This document shows positions 24,187 through 34,430 of a stretch of 64,000 nucleotides of DNA, one piece after another. How positions within the stretch are numbered: the first letter of the stretch is position 1; every line of letters starts with the position of its first letter. The notes under the pieces were generated by a model. It made no database searches. It was not told where the DNA came from and saw nothing but the letters and a program-made list of their open reading frames with translations. Made by a program: the position numbers and the translations under genes. The DNA is from Ostreibacterium oceani (GTDB taxonomy: Bacteria > Pseudomonadota > Gammaproteobacteria > Cardiobacteriales > Ostreibacteriaceae): positions 248,001 to 312,000 of the forward strand of contig NZ_WHNW01000002.1 in the NCBI RefSeq assembly GCF_009362845.1, in the 5' to 3' direction.

Positions 24187-26805
24187 ATGAGTACAAAAAC
24201 CAATCAAATGTCAGAGACCGAGCTGCAAGATTTAGTTGCCTCGACTGACACCGGCGGGCGAAACCCTGGTGGTTTTCCTGCAAAATTGATTATTTGGGTA
24301 GCGATTGCATGGTCATTATTCCAATTATATTTTTCATCGCCATTGCCCTTTATCTTTCAGGCATGGTTAAACGGGCAAGGCATTAGCCTCAATGTCGCAT
24401 TGGATGATACCAAAGCACGCTCTATACACTTGGCATTTGCTTTATTTTTAGCCTTTTTATCTTACCCTGCTTTTAAATTTTCACCGCGCCACAAAATCCC
24501 TGTTCCAGATTGGGGATTAGCGGTTATCGGGGCTTTTTTAGGCGCCTATTACTTTATTTTTTATCACGGCATCGTCAATCGCCTTGGCACACCAAATACC
24601 ATGGATATTATTGCAGGTATTGCGGGAATTTTGATTTTGCTAGAGGCCACTCGCCGTGCGTTAGGGCTCCCGCTGGCCATTATTGCCATTGTCTTTATCT
24701 TGTTTAATTTCGCAGGCCCTCATCTACCACAACTCGTTGCGCATAACGCCAATCGAATCACAACCATTATCAACCAGCAATGGCTAACAACCGAAGGGGT
24801 GTTTGGTATTGCACTCGGTGTCTCGACCAAGTTTGTTTTCTTATTCGTGCTCTTTGGCGCTTTACTAGACAAAGCGGGCGCGGGGAATTATTTTATCAAA
24901 ACCGCGTTTTCCTTGATGGGTCATTTCCGTGGTGGCCCCGCCAAAGCAGCGGTTATCGCCTCTGCTTCTACTGGTTTGATTTCAGGCTCTTCTATCGCCA
25001 ATGTCGTCACCACAGGAACGTTTACCATCCCTATGATGAAACGCGTTGGGTTTTCATCAGAAAAATCTGGTGCTGTCGAAGTCGCCTCATCGGTCAACGG
25101 TCAAATCATGCCACCTGTTATGGGTGCGGCGGCGTTTTTGATGATTGAATACGTGGGTATTAGTTATTTTGAAGTCGTCAAACACGCCATCATCCCTGCG
25201 CTCATTTCATACATTGCGCTAGTGTATATCGTGCATTTAGAAGCACTAAAAGCGGGCATGAAAGGCCTTGACAGACCCAAAGCCCCGCCGCCAGTACTGA
25301 CACGCTTGTTTATTTGGGCGACCATTATCGTTGGCATCCTCATTCTTTCTGTTGTCTTAAAGTATGGATTAGGCTTTATCAAAGACATTTTTAAAGACCA
25401 ATCACTGTATGCGGTCGCGGTGCTGATTTTGGGCGCTTACATTGGACTTGCTTGGTGGTGCGCCAAATTCCCTGTCCTAGAGCTTGATGACCCGAATTCA
25501 GAAGTCACTGTGCTACCTTCGGTCAAAGAAACCGTCAACTCAGGATTGCACTTTTTACTACCGGTCGTTGTGCTAATTTGGTGCTTGATGGTAGAGCGTA
25601 TGTCGCCTGGCGCATCGGCTTATTGGGGCGCGGTAACATTAATCTTTATCTTACTAACACAGCGCGCTTTGTTTGCCTTTTTCCGTAACCAAGGCGAATA
25701 CGGCAACAATCTGAAACTCGGCTTTGCCGACCTGCTTTCTGGTTTAGAAACGGGCGCGAGAAACATGATTGGTATTGCCATTGCAACCGCAACCGCAGGC
25801 ATCATTGTCGGTGTTGTTGCCCTGACTAATATTGGCGCACCACTTGCACAAGTCGTCGAAATCATTTCAGGCGGTAATATTTTAGTGATGCTCATTATGG
25901 TTGCGTTTTTGAGTCTTATTCTTGGGATGGGGCTTCCAACGACTGCTAACTATATCGTGGTTTCGTCGCTACTCGCAACCGTTGTTGTCGAAGTTGGCCG
26001 GCAAAACGGGCTCGTTGTCCCCTTGATTGCGGTGCATTTGTTTGTCTTTTATTTCGGCATTATGGCCGATGTCACCCCACCCGTCGGGCTCGCGTCATTT
26101 GCGGCCGCGGCGGTCTCTGGCGGCGATCCGATTAAGACAGGATTCATTGCCTTTTTCTACAGCTTACGAACGGCTATTCTTCCGTTTTTGTTTATTTTCA
26201 ACACGGACTTACTGCTGATTGATGTCACCGCGGCGCAGGGGGTACTGGTCTTTATTGTCGCCACCGTCGCGATTCTGGTCTTTACCGCGGCATCACAGGC
26301 TTATTTCTTTGATCGCTGTAATATAGTTGAAATTTTGGTTTTATTACTCATTGCTTTCACCTTATTTAGACCAGGATTCTTTATGGAGCGTATTTCACCA
26401 TCATACGACACCGTCAACGCGTCTGATTTTGTATCAGCATTAGCAGATGCCCCGACTGATCGCGAGATGATTGTAGAGATTAGCGGCCTCAGTGATATTG
26501 GCGAGCCGATTACTTTCTATACACCATTGCCGATTGCGGGGGCATCAGCAGAAGAGCGTCTAGATAATCTGGGTGTCACCCTAATCAACAAAGACGGCAA
26601 AGTCATTGTTGACGATGTGACCTTTGATTCTCCTGCCAAAAAAGCAGGGCTAGACTGGGATCAAGAAATTCTAAGCGCAAGAATTCCAAAAGCCAGCTAC
26701 TTACCCAAGGAGCTACTATACATCCCAGCACTCGGCGTGTTGGCTGCGATTGGCTTCTTACAGGCAAAACGCCGCCGCAAAAAGCTTGCCGCTGCGACTA
26801 TCTAA
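24187..26805 (+). CDS. TRAP transporter fused permease (4TM/12TM) with C-terminal DUF3394-like domain
   Basis: The 872-residue inner-membrane protein fuses the small and large TRAP permease subunits, as TAXI systems do. Signatures are the N-terminal DctQ-like segment, GNYFIKTAFSLMGHFRGGPA followed by KAAVIASASTGLISGSSIAN, then QIMPPVMGAAAFLMIEYVG, LGMGLPTTANYIVVSSLLA and ADVTPPVGLASFAAAAVSGG. About 17-19 membrane segments are visible. Residues about 740-840 form a soluble domain (GVTLINKDGKVIVDDVTFDS followed by PAKKAGLDWDQEI) that looks PDZ-like and matches the DUF3394 extension seen in some fused permeases. A final membrane segment and a basic tail (QAKRRRKKL) end the protein. AAAGAGAGG precedes the ATG. 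Confidence 0.93.
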   Translation: MSTKTNQMSETELQDLVASTDTGGRNPGGFPAKLIIWVAIAWSLFQLYFSSPLPFIFQAWLNGQGISLNVALDDTKARSIHLAFALFLAFLSYPAFKFSPRHKIPVPDWGLAVIGAFLGAYYFIFYHGIVNRLGTPNTMDIIAGIAGILILLEATRRALGLPLAIIAIVFILFNFAGPHLPQLVAHNANRITTIINQQWLTTEGVFGIALGVSTKFVFLFVLFGALLDKAGAGNYFIKTAFSLMGHFRGGPAKAAVIASASTGLISGSSIANVVTTGTFTIPMMKRVGFSSEKSGAVEVASSVNGQIMPPVMGAAAFLMIEYVGISYFEVVKHAIIPALISYIALVYIVHLEALKAGMKGLDRPKAPPPVLTRLFIWATIIVGILILSVVLKYGLGFIKDIFKDQSLYAVAVLILGAYIGLAWWCAKFPVLELDDPNSEVTVLPSVKETVNSGLHFLLPVVVLIWCLMVERMSPGASAYWGAVTLIFILLTQRALFAFFRNQGEYGNNLKLGFADLLSGLETGARNMIGIAIATATAGIIVGVVALTNIGAPLAQVVEIISGGNILVMLIMVAFLSLILGMGLPTTANYIVVSSLLATVVVEVGRQNGLVVPLIAVHLFVFYFGIMADVTPPVGLASFAAAAVSGGDPIKTGFIAFFYSLRTAILPFLFIFNTDLLLIDVTAAQGVLVFIVATVAILVFTAASQAYFFDRCNIVEILVLLLIAFTLFRPGFFMERISPSYDTVNASDFVSALADAPTDREMIVEISGLSDIGEPITFYTPLPIAGASAEERLDNLGVTLINKDGKVIVDDVTFDSPAKKAGLDWDQEILSARIPKASYLPKELLYIPALGVLAAIGFLQAKRRRKKLAAATI

Positions 26806-26817
26806 TGGAGAAACGAC

Positions 26818-27249
26818 ATGTTTAAGAATGTATTACTTGCTATCGACTTAAATCACAAAAACCAGCATCAGGCCGCGATAGACGCGGCCAAGCAACACGC
26901 TGAAATGGGCAGTCAGTTGTATGTTGTCTCTGTCATCCCATTAATCGAAACCGAAGGATTTGTCTCCTCTTTTCTACCACAGGGCTATGACAAAGCACTC
27001 ATAGAAAAAGGGCAAAATGTGTTGCGTGAATTCACCCAAACACACCTGAGCGGCGTTGATAATATCAAACACTTAGTGACGCACGGCAAAGTCTACGAAC
27101 GTATTGTAGAAATGGCTGAACAACTGAGCATTGATTTAATTATTACCACTGCCAACAACCCAGTTGATCCAAAGCACCCCAACAATTTTGGACCTAATGT
27201 CGCCCGCATTTCACGTAATGCGGGATGCTCGGTACTGATTATTCGATAG
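26818..27249 (+). CDS. Universal stress protein (UspA family), TRAP-operon member
   Basis: The 143-residue product has the UspA fold: start MFKNVLLAIDLNHKNQHQAA, middle HLVTHGKVYERIVEMAEQ, and the nucleotide-binding end LIITTANN followed by GPNVARISRNAGCSVLIIR. The last part resembles the G-x2-G-x9-G(S/T) ATP-binding pattern of the family only loosely. It begins 12 bp after the permease, with GGAG upstream, so it belongs to the operon. In Halomonas the UspA-type protein TeaD is part of a TRAP operon and modulates that transporter; a similar role here is inference by context. Confidence 0.88.
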   Translation: MFKNVLLAIDLNHKNQHQAAIDAAKQHAEMGSQLYVVSVIPLIETEGFVSSFLPQGYDKALIEKGQNVLREFTQTHLSGVDNIKHLVTHGKVYERIVEMAEQLSIDLIITTANNPVDPKHPNNFGPNVARISRNAGCSVLIIR

Positions 27250-27332
27250 CGTGTCACTGGTCGGTTTGACCAGTTGACTTTAATAATTTGTGTTGCCGAT
27301 TAGTTAGCCTATTGGTGAGCCGATTATTTAGT

Positions 27333-27387
27333 ATTGGCTACATATTGGCTACGCATTGATCGCGTATTGATTAGGGTTGGTTAGGGC
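27333..27387. repeat. Degenerate 11-bp periodic array after uspA
   Basis: Five successive 11-bp units, ATTGGCTACAT, ATTGGCTACGC, ATTGATCGCGT, ATTGATTAGGG and TTGGTTAGGGC, lie without gaps between the UspA gene and the next gene. Neighbouring units resemble each other more than distant ones. Confidence 0.8.
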
Positions 27388-27437
27388 TTCACAAAAAAGT
27401 TACGAAGCCAACACGCTATTTATTGCCTATTCGTGGT

Positions 27438-27479
27438 AAAATCCCTCATTTAGTGACTACTTTAGATGAGGGATTTTTT
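27438..27479 (+). terminator. Perfect 12-bp hairpin with T-run directly before a start codon
   Basis: AAAATCCCTCAT (27438-27449) pairs perfectly with ATGAGGGATTTT (27466-27477), followed by T residues. It looks like the intrinsic terminator of the TRAP-uspA operon. Its 3' arm ends two bases before the ATG at 27480, so the hairpin also covers where that gene's ribosome binding site should be. Confidence 0.8.
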
Positions 27480-28415
27480 ATGACCAAGGTCAAGCTTTCT
27501 TTAGCGATTACCCTGGCGCTGGCTTTTTCTAGCCACGCACAAACCAACACAAACACCATCCCACCTGCGCCGCAGTCCGCGCCAGGTCAATGCCATGCAC
27601 TGGTTAATGTCCCTGCAAAGCTCACCTCGACGGTTGCCGAAATCATCAGCCAAGAAGCGGGTGAAACCCTAGAGGTCATTCCCGCCAAATACGAATGGGT
27701 AGAAAAACAAATCCCTATTTCAGAGGAAGAAAAATCCTTTGAAATCGTGCCAGCCACCTATAAAACCATCGAAGAACAAGTCTTGGTTGAGCCTGAGCGT
27801 AAGGAATTTGAAATCATCCCCGCTAAGTTCGAAGAAACCAGCGAAGAGATTTTAGTCAAACCCGCCATACGTGTTTGGCAACGCGCCCAAGGCGGTGCAG
27901 CAGCACTCACGGGGGAAGTGATGCGTTTGGTAGAAATTCCCGCCGAATATGAAACCGTTGTCAAGCGCAAAATGGTTGCCCCACCACAAATACGCGAAGT
28001 CATCATCCCTGCGGTTTTCGCAAGCGTTGAAAAAAAAGTCGTCGACACACCCGCTACCACTCGTGAAGTATTGATTCCCGCTGAATTCAAAACCATTCGC
28101 GTTAAAGAATTAGTCGAAGAAGCGCAAGAAATCAGAACACCAACCCAAGCAGAAATGCAACAAATCACCAAACAAGAAGTCGTAGAAGAAGCCCAATTCA
28201 AGTGGCAACGCGTCCCTTGTGAAAGCGATTTGAACGAAGAAAACATTATTGCGATTCAAAAGGGGTTGCGTGCCGCAGGCTACGACATCACCGCGGATGG
28301 AAAATTTGGCGCTGGCTCACTTGAGGCACTAGAGAAATACCAAGAGGCCAAAGGGCTTGCAAAAGGTGCGATTACTATTGAGACCATGCGCAACCTCGGC
28401 GTTAACATTGATTAA
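27480..28415 (+). CDS. Secreted repeat protein with C-terminal peptidoglycan-binding domain
   Basis: From the ATG at 27480 the 311-residue product has a signal peptide (VKLSLAITLALAFSSHAQ). The centre, residues about 45-230, consists of six or seven units of about 25-30 residues around an E-x-x-I/V-P-A-x-[FY] motif, for example EVIPAKYEWVEKQI, EIVPATYKTIEEQV, EIIPAKFEETSEEI, VEIPAEYETVVKRK and LIPAEFKTIRVKEL. Two WQR motifs (VWQRAQGG, KWQRVPC) flank part of it. The C-terminus, residues about 250-311, is a PG_binding_1 domain (IQKGLRAAGYDITADGKFG followed by AGSLEALEKYQ). It is probably a periplasmic or outer-membrane protein that binds murein. The function of the repeats is not known to me. 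Confidence 0.8.
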   Translation: MTKVKLSLAITLALAFSSHAQTNTNTIPPAPQSAPGQCHALVNVPAKLTSTVAEIISQEAGETLEVIPAKYEWVEKQIPISEEEKSFEIVPATYKTIEEQVLVEPERKEFEIIPAKFEETSEEILVKPAIRVWQRAQGGAAALTGEVMRLVEIPAEYETVVKRKMVAPPQIREVIIPAVFASVEKKVVDTPATTREVLIPAEFKTIRVKELVEEAQEIRTPTQAEMQQITKQEVVEEAQFKWQRVPCESDLNEENIIAIQKGLRAAGYDITADGKFGAGSLEALEKYQEAKGLAKGAITIETMRNLGVNID

Positions 28416-29719
<1,304 letters not shown>

Positions 29720-29763
29720 ATTGATAAAATAAACAAACAAAAACCATTATTTTAGAGAGGTAA

Positions 29764-30117
29764 ATGATGATTTCTATTGCACACGCACAAACAGCAGGCC
29801 AATCAGGCTCAGGCGAAAGTTTCACGACATTAATTATGTTGGTCGCGATTTTTGCGATTTTTTATTTTTTGGTCATTCGCCCGCAACAAAAAAAACAAAA
29901 AGAACTTCGTGGTCTCATTGAGGCACTCAAAAAAGGTGACGAGGTACTAACCGCTGGTGGCATTGTCGGTCGCATTGTTGACTTAGACGAGCAATTCATC
30001 GACCTTGAAATTGCGCCAAACACCACCATTAAAATGCAAAAGAATACGGTGATTAATTTGCTCCCTAAGGGTAGTTACAAAGGTGGTAATGGTGGCAGTG
30101 GCAAAAACCAAAAATAA
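29764..30117 (+). CDS. yajC: Sec translocon accessory protein YajC
   Basis: YajC is a small single-span protein that copurifies with SecDF. The membrane segment (LIMLVAIFAIFYFLVIRPQQ, residues about 22-41) ends in the signature RPQQKKQKE, followed by LKKGDEVLTAGGIVGRIVD. The 117-residue length is normal. AGAGAGG 5 bp before the first of two adjacent ATG codons is a good ribosome binding site. A Gly-rich tail (KGGNGGSGKNQK) closes the protein. Confidence 0.96.
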   Translation: MMISIAHAQTAGQSGSGESFTTLIMLVAIFAIFYFLVIRPQQKKQKELRGLIEALKKGDEVLTAGGIVGRIVDLDEQFIDLEIAPNTTIKMQKNTVINLLPKGSYKGGNGGSGKNQK

Positions 30118-30180
30118 CCCGACATCAATACAATTAAACACAAAATAAACTTAATCACGCAATAAAAACGCTGTTATGCC

Positions 30181-30210
30181 AGACAGGTTAGTTTACCTGT
30201 CTTGGTTTAT
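30181..30210 (+). promoter_or_regulatory. Intercistronic hairpin between yajC and secD
   Basis: AGACAGGT (30181-30188) and ACCTGTCT (30195-30202) form an 8-bp stem with a 6-nt loop, followed by the T-rich TGGTTTATTT. It lies 27 bp before the secD start and could be a weak terminator or RNA-processing site within the operon. Confidence 0.5.
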
Positions 30211-30228
30211 TTCTATGGAAACGACACA

Positions 30229-32088
30229 ATGAAACACTACCCACTTTGGAAAATTGTCTTAGTCTTTGCTGCCATCGCACTCGGATTCATCTACGCTTCG
30301 CCGAATTTATATCGCGATCAACCAGCGATACAGCTCAAACCCATTAGCGAGCAAGACAGCCTGAATCTTGCCGAAGGAAATAAACAACAACAAATAGAGA
30401 CCTTACTTAACAACCAGCGTATTGCCTTTGAAAAAATCACGGTTGGCGAAGACAGGCTGATTGCCATATTTCCTGATGCCACCAACCAAGCCCAAGCCAA
30501 AGCCGTTTTTGAAGCTGAACTGAGCAGCCAATACTATACAGCACTCACACTAGCACCCAATAGCCCAGACTGGTTACAGTCTCTGGGGCTAAAACCCATC
30601 AACAAAGGACTCGATTTGCGCGGCGGCGTTAGTCTGTTGCTTCAGGTCGATACCAGCCTGCTCATTGACCGCATGTCCGATACCAACCTACAAGACATCA
30701 AAGCCATGCTAGACGATGCCAGCATTGCCTACAACACCCTAAACCGTCAGCCCAATGGGGCCATCGACATTGCACTGGTTAATGCAGACGACAGAGCCAA
30801 TCTGCAAAACCTGTTGTTTGAAAAGCGCCCCGACTTGTTAGTCACGCCAGATTTACAAAACCCGTCTAAATTAATCGCTGGCATTAGTGATGCAGAGCTC
30901 GAAAGACGCAAGCAAATCGCCGTTGAGCAAAACACCGTCACCTTACGGACTCGGATGAACAGCATTGGCGTTGCCGAGCCTTCGGTTACGCGCCAAGGCA
31001 GCGACCGAATTGTTGTCGAATTACCAGGTCTTTCTGATCCCAACGATGCCATCGCACTAATCCAATCAACGGCAACCCTCGAATACTACATGGTCGACGA
31101 AGAGTCGACTTCGTCAGGGCGCGGGCGGTTTGGTGTTAAGTTTTTGTACGACGAGAATAATCAACGGATTGCCCTTGATCGTCGTTTAATCATCTCAGGA
31201 GACAACATCATTGATGCCAGCTCATCCTACGACCAACAGCAAGGGCAGCACATCGTCTCGGTTGTTTTGGACGAAGCAGGCGCATCTAAAATGGGCGAAA
31301 ACACACAGCGAAATGTCGGCAATCGCATGGCAGTTGTCTTTATCGAGTACAAACCCGTTCAGGAAAAAGCCGAAAACGGAGACACCGTCACCACCCTGCT
31401 CAAAGAGGAAAAAGTTATTTCTGCAGCAACGATCCAAGGACAATTTTCTAAACGCTTTCAAACCACAGGGAACTTCACCGCCACTGAAGCGCGAAATTTG
31501 GCGCGCAGCTTACGCTCTGGTGCACTTGCAGCCCCTGTATACGTCATTGAAGAACGCACCATAGGACCTAGCGCAGGCGAACAAAATATCCGCCAAGGAA
31601 CACTCGCTATTATTCTCGGGTTTGTCCTCGTGATGATATTTATGGGGCTATATTACAAAAAATTCGGTCTCGTCGCCATTACCGCCTTGTTACTTAACGT
31701 CATCTTTATTATCGCGTTACTGTCCTTTATCGGGGCAACATTGACCTTGCCGGGTATTGCAGGCGTCGTTTTGACGATGGGGATGGCCGTGGATGCCAAT
31801 GTCCTCATATTCGAACGCATCAAAGAAGAACTCAGGCTCAATAAATCGCCCAAAGAAGCCATCCAGTCAGGCTTTGATAATGCCTTCTCAACCATTATGG
31901 ATGCCAATATCACCACCCTTATTGCGGCAGCTATTTTGTTCGCCTTTGGTACGGGGCCGATCAAAGGGTTTGCCGTCACACTATCGATTGGCATTCTAAC
32001 GTCTATGTTTACCGCCATTGTCGTGTCTCGGTTTATCATCCATTACTGGCTTGATAAAAAGAAACAAATTAACGCACTGTCTATATAA
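30229..32088 (+). CDS. secD: Protein translocase subunit SecD
   Basis: SecD, with SecF, uses the proton gradient to pull secreted proteins through SecYEG. The 619-residue product has the first membrane segment (WKIVLVFAAIALGFIYASPN), the large periplasmic P1 domain with LGLKPINKGLDLRGGVSLLL, and the five-segment membrane domain with QGTLAIILGFVLVMIFMGLY, GMAVDANVLIFERIKEEL and the Gly-rich IPVG-like end. The ATG at 30229 has GGAAACG upstream; the in-frame TTG at 30202 falls inside a hairpin and is rejected. Confidence 0.96.
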   Translation: MKHYPLWKIVLVFAAIALGFIYASPNLYRDQPAIQLKPISEQDSLNLAEGNKQQQIETLLNNQRIAFEKITVGEDRLIAIFPDATNQAQAKAVFEAELSSQYYTALTLAPNSPDWLQSLGLKPINKGLDLRGGVSLLLQVDTSLLIDRMSDTNLQDIKAMLDDASIAYNTLNRQPNGAIDIALVNADDRANLQNLLFEKRPDLLVTPDLQNPSKLIAGISDAELERRKQIAVEQNTVTLRTRMNSIGVAEPSVTRQGSDRIVVELPGLSDPNDAIALIQSTATLEYYMVDEESTSSGRGRFGVKFLYDENNQRIALDRRLIISGDNIIDASSSYDQQQGQHIVSVVLDEAGASKMGENTQRNVGNRMAVVFIEYKPVQEKAENGDTVTTLLKEEKVISAATIQGQFSKRFQTTGNFTATEARNLARSLRSGALAAPVYVIEERTIGPSAGEQNIRQGTLAIILGFVLVMIFMGLYYKKFGLVAITALLLNVIFIIALLSFIGATLTLPGIAGVVLTMGMAVDANVLIFERIKEELRLNKSPKEAIQSGFDNAFSTIMDANITTLIAAAILFAFGTGPIKGFAVTLSIGILTSMFTAIVVSRFIIHYWLDKKKQINALSI

Positions 32089-32102
32089 TTCAGGAGAAAG
32101 CC

Positions 32103-33038
32103 ATGCAATTCGTATCAAAAAAATTAGCGAACCTGGATTTTAATTATTTGAGCAAAGTTAAAACAACTTTCTTTATTTCGTTGATTTTAATTGTCATTAG
32201 TATCTATTCATTATCGACTCAGTGGTTAAATCTAGGACTTGACTTTACGGGCGGTATCACTGTCGAGTTACAAGCAACACAAAATGTTGACACCGAAACC
32301 ATTCGCAACACACTCGCTGAAAAAGGCTTTCCTGATAACCAAGTTGTCCATTATGGCACAGAAAGCACGATTCAAATTAAAATCCCACCCACACTAAATC
32401 AAGAAAGCGATGTCTCGACCGAATTACAACACGCCTTGGCTGACAGCGGTTATCAATTTACCTTTCTCGGGCAATCCTTAGTCGGCGCACAATTCGGGCA
32501 AGAGCTGGTTGATAAAGGGCTTTATGCGCTCATTATTGCCCTTGCGGGGATTATGCTTTACGTATCCATTCGCTTTCAATGGAAACTTGCATTGGGCGCG
32601 GTTGCCGCTTTGGCACACGACCTGCTGATTACACTGGGTTTTTTCTCGCTGACACAAATTGAGTTTAACTTAACCGTCCTTGCCGCGCTACTTGCCGTAC
32701 TGGGTTATTCTGTCAATGACACCGTGGTTGTATTTGATCGTATTCGAGAAAATTTTCGCCTTATGCATCAGGAAAACGAATTCAATATTACCAATCAATC
32801 AATCAACCAAACGATGCCAAGAACATTAATCACATCAACCACAACGCTACTGTCGGTTGCTGCACTGGCGATTTTTGGCGGCCCTATTTTGTTTGGTTTT
32901 TCTTTGGCGTTAATTGTCGGCATCTTAATCGGAACGTATTCGTCGATATTTGTTGCGAGCGCTTTGGCGATGCAGCTTAAGCTTAGCAAAGACGACCTAA
33001 CCCCCAAAGCACCTGAAGACATTGATGATTTACCTTAA
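32103..33038 (+). CDS. secF: Protein translocase subunit SecF
   Basis: The 311-residue partner of SecD shows the signatures LNLGLDFTGGITVELQA near residue 38, then VSIRFQWKLALGAVAALAHD, AALLAVLGYSVNDTVVVFDR with the conserved Asp, and TMPRTLITSTTTLLSV near 230. Six membrane segments are visible. AGGAG lies 7 bp before the ATG and secF follows secD by 14 bp, so the tgt-yajC-secD-secF genes are likely one unit. No intrinsic terminator is evident after it. Confidence 0.96.
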   Translation: MQFVSKKLANLDFNYLSKVKTTFFISLILIVISIYSLSTQWLNLGLDFTGGITVELQATQNVDTETIRNTLAEKGFPDNQVVHYGTESTIQIKIPPTLNQESDVSTELQHALADSGYQFTFLGQSLVGAQFGQELVDKGLYALIIALAGIMLYVSIRFQWKLALGAVAALAHDLLITLGFFSLTQIEFNLTVLAALLAVLGYSVNDTVVVFDRIRENFRLMHQENEFNITNQSINQTMPRTLITSTTTLLSVAALAIFGGPILFGFSLALIVGILIGTYSSIFVASALAMQLKLSKDDLTPKAPEDIDDLP

Positions 33039-33136
33039 AAAAATCCCTGATTTATTCAGCGTTGCCTTAAGCAAAGCTCCCACTCGCCAATGACCCAATA
33101 AATAGTTAAGGCAAAAAATAGCTAGGCAAGAAAAAG

Positions 33137-34309
33137 CTACGCCGTTGTGGGCAAAAACGCCGCGACACAATCATTCAAAAAGCGCTGACCCTGAGCGGTT
33201 GGCGCAATCCACTGACCTTCCCATGTTAATAGCCCAGTGTCGACCAGTTTCATCAAAACAGGGGTTAGCGTATCCAATGAAACCAACCCACGGCTTGTTA
33301 TTAAGCTTTGATTAAAGCCACCACAAAGCCGCAGGGCATTTAGCATAAACTCAAAGCCTTTCTCAGCGGTTGGCACTGGCGTTTCTTGACGTAAATTATC
33401 TGCGGCTAAGTATTGTTTCGGATGCTTAGGCTTTAGCGTACGAATGATGGTTTGACGGCCATCAATGCCTTCACCACCCGTTGTTATTTTTCCATGCGCG
33501 CCCGCACCAATACCTAAATAATCACCGTATTCCCAATAATTGACATTGTGCGCCGAAGTGCGCCCCTTTGTCCAAGCAGAGACCTCATAACGTCGAAACC
33601 CTGCTTCAACAAGCCTTTCACTGGCCAGTTCAAATGTGTCAATTATTTGGTCTTCTTCGGGTAGTCTAGGGGGGCGATGCGCAAAAGCGGTATTGGGCTC
33701 GATGGTTAATTGGTAATACGATAAATGTTCAGTCTCTGCCGCGATGCCTTGCTCAATATCGGCAAGCATTTGTGCAGCCGTCTGCAAAGGCAGCCCAAAC
33801 ATTACATCTATATTGATATTGTCAAAGCCTGTCGCCTTAGCTATTTCAACCGCACGTATTGCCTCGTCGCGATGGTGTATTCGCCCCAACGCTAACAATT
33901 GTCGATTATTAAAACTTTGTACCCCAATCGACAGGCGATTAACACCCGCTTGTCTATACGCTGCAAAATGGGCAGCATCCACCGTGCCTGGGTTGGCTTC
34001 TAGGGTAATCTCTGTATTTTTATTGATACTCAGCTGCTGCGCTACGCCGTCCAATAAACGCGCTATACTCGCACCACTAAATAAACTCGGTGTCCCGCCG
34101 CCTATAAAAATCGATTGCAACGGTCGCCTTTCTGTAAATCGGCTAACATCACTAGCCAAATCCATTAATAAGCGATCAATGTATTGCGATTCGTCTGGGG
34201 CTCCCTTTAGTTCGTGCGACTTTAATTCGTGCGAATTAAAGTCACAATAAGGACATTTCTGCACACACCAAGGGATGTGAATATACAAAGAAAGTGGGAT
34301 AGCATTCAT
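33137..34309 (-). CDS. hemW: Radical SAM heme chaperone HemW (HemN-like)
   Basis: The 390-residue product starts with the HemW radical-SAM site PWCVQKCPYCDFNSH (CxxxCxxC) near residue 14. It also has FIGGGTPSLFSG near 68, LEANPGTVDAAHF, GVNRLSIGVQSFNNRQL and VMFGLPLQTAAQM. The C-terminal HemN domain carries EFMLNALRLCGGF. HemW inserts heme into respiratory proteins; it lacks the extra N-terminal Cys and residues of true HemN and is often misnamed coproporphyrinogen oxidase. A 15-bp duplication just after the cluster motif gives HELKSHELK. In many relatives the gene follows rdgB; that is not the case here. Confidence 0.93.
   Translation of the reverse strand: MNAIPLSLYIHIPWCVQKCPYCDFNSHELKSHELKGAPDESQYIDRLLMDLASDVSRFTERRPLQSIFIGGGTPSLFSGASIARLLDGVAQQLSINKNTEITLEANPGTVDAAHFAAYRQAGVNRLSIGVQSFNNRQLLALGRIHHRDEAIRAVEIAKATGFDNINIDVMFGLPLQTAAQMLADIEQGIAAETEHLSYYQLTIEPNTAFAHRPPRLPEEDQIIDTFELASERLVEAGFRRYEVSAWTKGRTSAHNVNYWEYGDYLGIGAGAHGKITTGGEGIDGRQTIIRTLKPKHPKQYLAADNLRQETPVPTAEKGFEFMLNALRLCGGFNQSLITSRGLVSLDTLTPVLMKLVDTGLLTWEGQWIAPTAQGQRFLNDCVAAFLPTTA
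34206..34235 (-). repeat. 15-bp near-perfect duplication in hemW
   Basis: TTTAGTTCGTGCGAC and TTTAATTCGTGCGAA lie next to each other with two differences. On the coding strand they encode a duplicated Ser-His-Glu-Leu-Lys five residues after the last cluster Cys. Confidence 0.85.
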
Positions 34310-34430
34310 AGTGGCAGTTACCGAAAAAATACCACCATTGTAGACTATTTATTTAGCAAATCCTATAAACCCAAGCAAAAGTATCTGATGCTTTGCTAGT
34401 ACAAGCTAGCTAACGCCTATCCGTCTTTTA

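Noticed and set aside
27466-27482. Five-codon upstream frame (MRDFL) overlapping the start codon at 27480
   Set aside because: It arises from the 3' arm of the hairpin and lacks its own ribosome binding site; most likely chance.
34381-34412. Inverted repeat AGCAAA / TTTGCT downstream of dksA as a terminator
   Set aside because: The arms leave almost no loop when fully paired and no T-run follows on the minus strand.
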